Shown: positions 33,652-33,740 of the stretch, one piece after another
Position numbering within the stretch: position 1 is the first letter of the stretch
Layout of the letters: the number at the start of each line of letters is the position of its first letter
From: Corynebacterium sp. ACRPH
GTDB lineage: Bacteria > Actinomycetota > Actinomycetes > Mycobacteriales > Mycobacteriaceae
Direction of reading: 5' to 3'
Assembly: GCF_022347285.1 (NCBI RefSeq)
Contig: NZ_JAKRND010000021.1
Span: 1-33,740, forward strand
DNA: 33,740 nt
Position numbers and translations under genes: made by a program
The notes under the pieces: generated by a model
Seen by the model: only the letters and a program-made list of their open reading frames with translations
Databases searched by the model: none
Told to the model about the DNA's origin: nothing

Positions 33652-33740
33652 TTATGCGGCGACGGGGCGTGGCGGGATTTCGCGGAAGAACTCCTTGTTT
33701 TTCAGCATCGCGTAGATGACATTGCATCGGCGTCGTGCCA
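33652..33740 (-). mobile_element. IS110-type transposase, C-terminal fragment at window edge
   Basis: The last 89 bases, read on the minus strand, encode the C-terminal 28 residues ARRRCNVIYAMLKNKEFF and onward to PRPVAA before a TAA stop. The pattern RRxxNVIYAMLKN resembles C-termini of IS110/IS116/IS902 transposases as I remember them. Only the end of the gene is present because the window stops here, so it may be an intact element. IS110 elements lack clear terminal inverted repeats, and the element end could not be placed. Confidence 0.6.

Overview
The window is about 33.7 kb of high-GC actinobacterial chromosome and fits the genus Corynebacterium best, probably a species outside the C. 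glutamicum group. The grounds are an ilvBN-ilvC cluster behind a leaderless branched-chain leader peptide, the succession ilvBNC / serA / leuB / FAH-family decarboxylase / gltX / tRNA genes, DtxR-type iron boxes, and many start codons placed about 7 bases after a -10 hexamer. The species cannot be fixed from sequence reading alone.

Layout. (1) 1-4161: promoter, leader peptide and attenuator, then ilvB-ilvN and ilvC for valine/isoleucine/leucine synthesis. (2) 4184-5733: a CDF metal exporter between two blocks of short tandem repeats. (3) 5773-9723: a DtxR-box-controlled four-gene ferric-siderophore-type ABC importer. (4) 9792-12740: a COG0523/CobW GTPase behind a Zur-like site, then serA. (5) 12800-16524, minus strand: the efeUOB iron-uptake operon behind two DtxR-like boxes. 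(6) 16580-19118, minus: an ABC exporter (ATPase and permease). (7) 19295-25228: leuB, a secreted PhoD phosphatase, an FAH-family (Odx-like) enzyme, isochorismate synthase and a TIM-barrel isomerase-like protein. (8) 25297-27600: two tandem paralogous secreted alpha/beta-hydrolases. (9) 27697-29567: gltX followed by its two probable tRNA substrates, tRNA-Gln(CUG) and tRNA-Glu(CUC). (10) 29600-30176: an unrecognised, apparently frameshifted reading frame. (11) 30373-33495: pntA-pntB proton-translocating transhydrogenase. (12) 33652-33740: the C-terminal end of an IS110-type transposase running off the window.

The genes form three themes: amino-acid biosynthesis (ilvBNC, serA, leuB), metal homeostasis (two iron importers, a metal exporter, a zinc-type GTPase) and redox/translation functions. 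The most distinctive non-genic features are the branched-chain attenuator with mutually exclusive hairpins, the iron and zinc operators overlapping leaderless promoters, the recurring short tandem repeats (10, 14, 21 and 25 bp units, and a duplicated 54-bp segment in the ilvB leader), and the frameshifted frame between the tRNA genes and pntAB. I saw no CRISPR array, prophage or obvious defence system. Most genes belong to known families, and I found no clearly novel multi-gene system.
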